64,000 bases of DNA, taken from the NCBI GenBank assembly GCA_964036295.1, contig OZ038464.1, positions 20,473,443-20,537,442 of the forward strand, given 5' to 3'. The stretch's first letter is position 1. Every line of letters starts with the position of its first letter. A model generated the notes under the pieces. That model was given only the letters and a program-made list of their open reading frames with translations, searched no databases and was not told the DNA's origin. The position numbers and the translations under genes are program-made. This DNA comes from Plumapathes pennacea. Lineage: Eukaryota > Cnidaria > Anthozoa > Antipatharia > Myriopathidae. Below, piece after piece: positions 62,540 to 64,000 of the stretch.

Positions 62540-63010
62540 CCGATAAATGCATCTGTATTTATAGTATGTATTCCATATATGGAACAACTGGACGAGCAAA
62601 TATCTGGCCCTGATGAGCAAATACATTTCCTGCCCCAATGAGCAAATACGCAACCTTGAATAATAATTAGCCGTAATACGTGGCGCACGAGCAAATTCAT
62701 GACATTGAATAATAATTAGCCGTTACTTTGCAACTGGATAAACAGTGTTTGGACTATAGTTTAGACTTAGATTTAAGGTTAGGGTTAGAGTTAGGGTTAG
62801 GGTTAGGTTTAGGGTCAGGATTAGGGTTATGGTCAGGGTTAGGCCGTAATTTTCGTATATGTATCACTATTTCTCACTCGCATCAATTCAATTTACGACT
62901 AGTTATTATTCAAGGTTGCGTATTTGCTCATTGGGGCAATGTATTTGCTCGTCTGGCTGTGCTTTATAAGAATACGTACTATATATACCTATCGATAAAT
63001 CGCATCTAAA
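62540..63010. repeat. Inverted-repeat element with telomere-like core
   Basis: Left arm (to about 62672) and right arm (from about 62895) are reverse complements over roughly 60-100 bases: CCCCAATGAGCAAATACGCA and CCTTGAATAATAATTAG on the left against TTATTATTCAAGGTTGCGTA and TTTGCTCATTGGGGCAATGT on the right. Further out TATAGTATGTATTCC pairs with a diverged AGAATACGTACTATA. A second short direct copy of GAATAATAATTAGCCG lies at about 62707. Confidence 0.72.
62772..62843 (+). repeat. Interstitial TTAGGG telomere-type repeats
   Basis: About ten TTAGGG-type hexamers, some mutated (TTAGAG, TCAGGA, TTTAGGG), in the loop between the arms of the inverted repeat. TTAGGG is the telomere repeat of cnidarians as of most animals. 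Confidence 0.85.
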
Positions 63011-63505
63011 TTTGAGCAAGTTTTGAAACAGCGTCGATTTCTCGGCGACAAATTGCATGAAATCGCCACGAAATCGCAGATAGTTTACACGTGCGATTTG
63101 GTATCGCATCGAAAATCGCGCCACCTAACTCGCACCAACTGTAACGTACTATATGCCCCATGGTGACATACTGCGCTAGAATCTCCGGGGGAGGGGGGCT
63201 CTGGTGTGTGCGCGGGATGGAAACTTGATCAATATCTGAAATAATTAATGAATGTATTCATGCGAACTTTGAGCATAAAATCAAAGTGTGAAGTGATAGT
63301 TCTCGGAGTTCTTTGAGTGTATAGTGTGTAAATGTGTGTTGTTGTTGTTGCTGTTGTTTTCTTTTTACCGTTTTTCGATACAGTAGAAGTAATTTTGTCA
63401 CAGCGGAACGACGTTCCACTGTGACAAATATGAATAATTGCGTAATAAAGCCTGGTGAAGTGCGGATGAGCGTAATCTTATCTGCAACTGAACGTGATTG
63501 CCGTC

Positions 63506-64000
63506 ATGTTTTCGACAATGAAGGGTTCCCTTGTGTTGGTTTCGTTTTTAATGTCGCTCGCACTCGCAAAGGGAGACGATCTTTCATCCGAGTACAACAA
63601 CTTTGCAGCGTTAGACGAGGATTCTAAAATCCTGCTGTATTGGAGCGTGAATGCAAGCGCCTCCACTATTCAGTTTGCCGTGGAAGCCAAAACAACTGGC
63701 TGGGTTGGGTTTGGAATTTCGTCGGGTCAAGGCAAAATGAAAGGCGCTGATATCGTCATTGGATGGGTGAAAGATGGCAAGCCATATTTTTCGGTAAGAC
63801 AGTTATGTTCTGTCGTCAGCTTTTATCAAATCTTTAATCTATTCAGTCAAAGACTAATCACAAATTTATAATGTTGGAATCACTGTCTGCATAACTGCGC
63901 CCACTGTTAAGCCCCATGCACACGAGCAAGTTTTCTATGACAAGTTTTCTGCGACAAGTTTTTTTTGCTCGTGTACATGAGAAAATTTGGGCAAATTTTC
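63506..64000 (+). CDS. MOXD1-like: MOXD copy D: first exon, gene runs off the window
   Basis: Exon 1 is 63506-63793 (96 codons), ending TTTTTCG|GTAAGA in the same phase as copy C exon 1. It encodes a signal peptide (MFSTMKGSLVLVSFLMSLAL, then AKG) and the start of a DOMON domain; the region TTGWVGFGISSGQGKMKGAD is identical to copy C. The first 35 residues are nearly those of copy B, while the following part can be compared only with C. The upstream 150 bases also match the copy B promoter (GGTGAAG(T/A)GCGGATGAGCGT). An upstream in-frame GTG is ignored in favour of the ATG. Sequence after 63793 is intron. Whether the gene is intact cannot be judged here. Confidence 0.85.

Overview
This is animal nuclear DNA, most likely from a cnidarian such as a coral or sea anemone. 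Genes are split by short AT-rich introns with GT..AG borders, several genes are recognisable across metazoans, and the spaces hold many small inverted-repeat elements and interstitial TTAGGG repeats. The species call is an inference from gene content and repeat style. I joined exons by hand from splice sites, reading frame and remembered family sequences; no search was run.

Layout. (1) 1-20 kb is gene-poor and holds two ANTP-class homeobox genes: a Gbx gene (minus, 1522-2600) and a divergent Engrailed-like gene (plus, 17264-19992). Between them lies a 3.5 kb element with ~170 bp inverted ends, filled by 192-195 bp tandem units (8404-11914). (2) 22-36 kb is a compact conserved block: GATAD1 (plus), an 11-exon SLC25A39/40 mitochondrial carrier (minus) and MEIOC (plus). 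The last two are head to head across 593 bp. (3) 38.5-43.4 kb holds two minus-strand genes for mitochondrial proteins: a PDP-type PP2C phosphatase and an acyl-CoA dehydrogenase of the citronellyl-CoA/ACDH-6-like type. (4) 43.9-64 kb is a plus-strand tandem array of DBH-like monooxygenase (MOXD) genes: a 3' remnant (A), an internally deleted pseudogene (B), an apparently intact 14-exon gene (C, 599 aa) and the first exon of a fourth copy (D) running off the window.

The MOXD array is the most dynamic part. The same ACT/CTA microsatellite intron has been split by different insertions in two paralogues: a 0.56 kb TA-flanked MITE in B and a 4.4 kb block with a decayed Crypton-like tyrosine recombinase in C. 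Copies share promoters, introns and a repetitive 3' flank, so the duplications are recent.

The genes do not form one pathway. Neighbourhood matters in two places: the linked Gbx and Engrailed-like genes fit the ancient EHGbox arrangement, and GATAD1-SLC25A39/40-MEIOC appears to be the unsplit form of a block divided between human 7q21 and 17q21 (human positions from memory).
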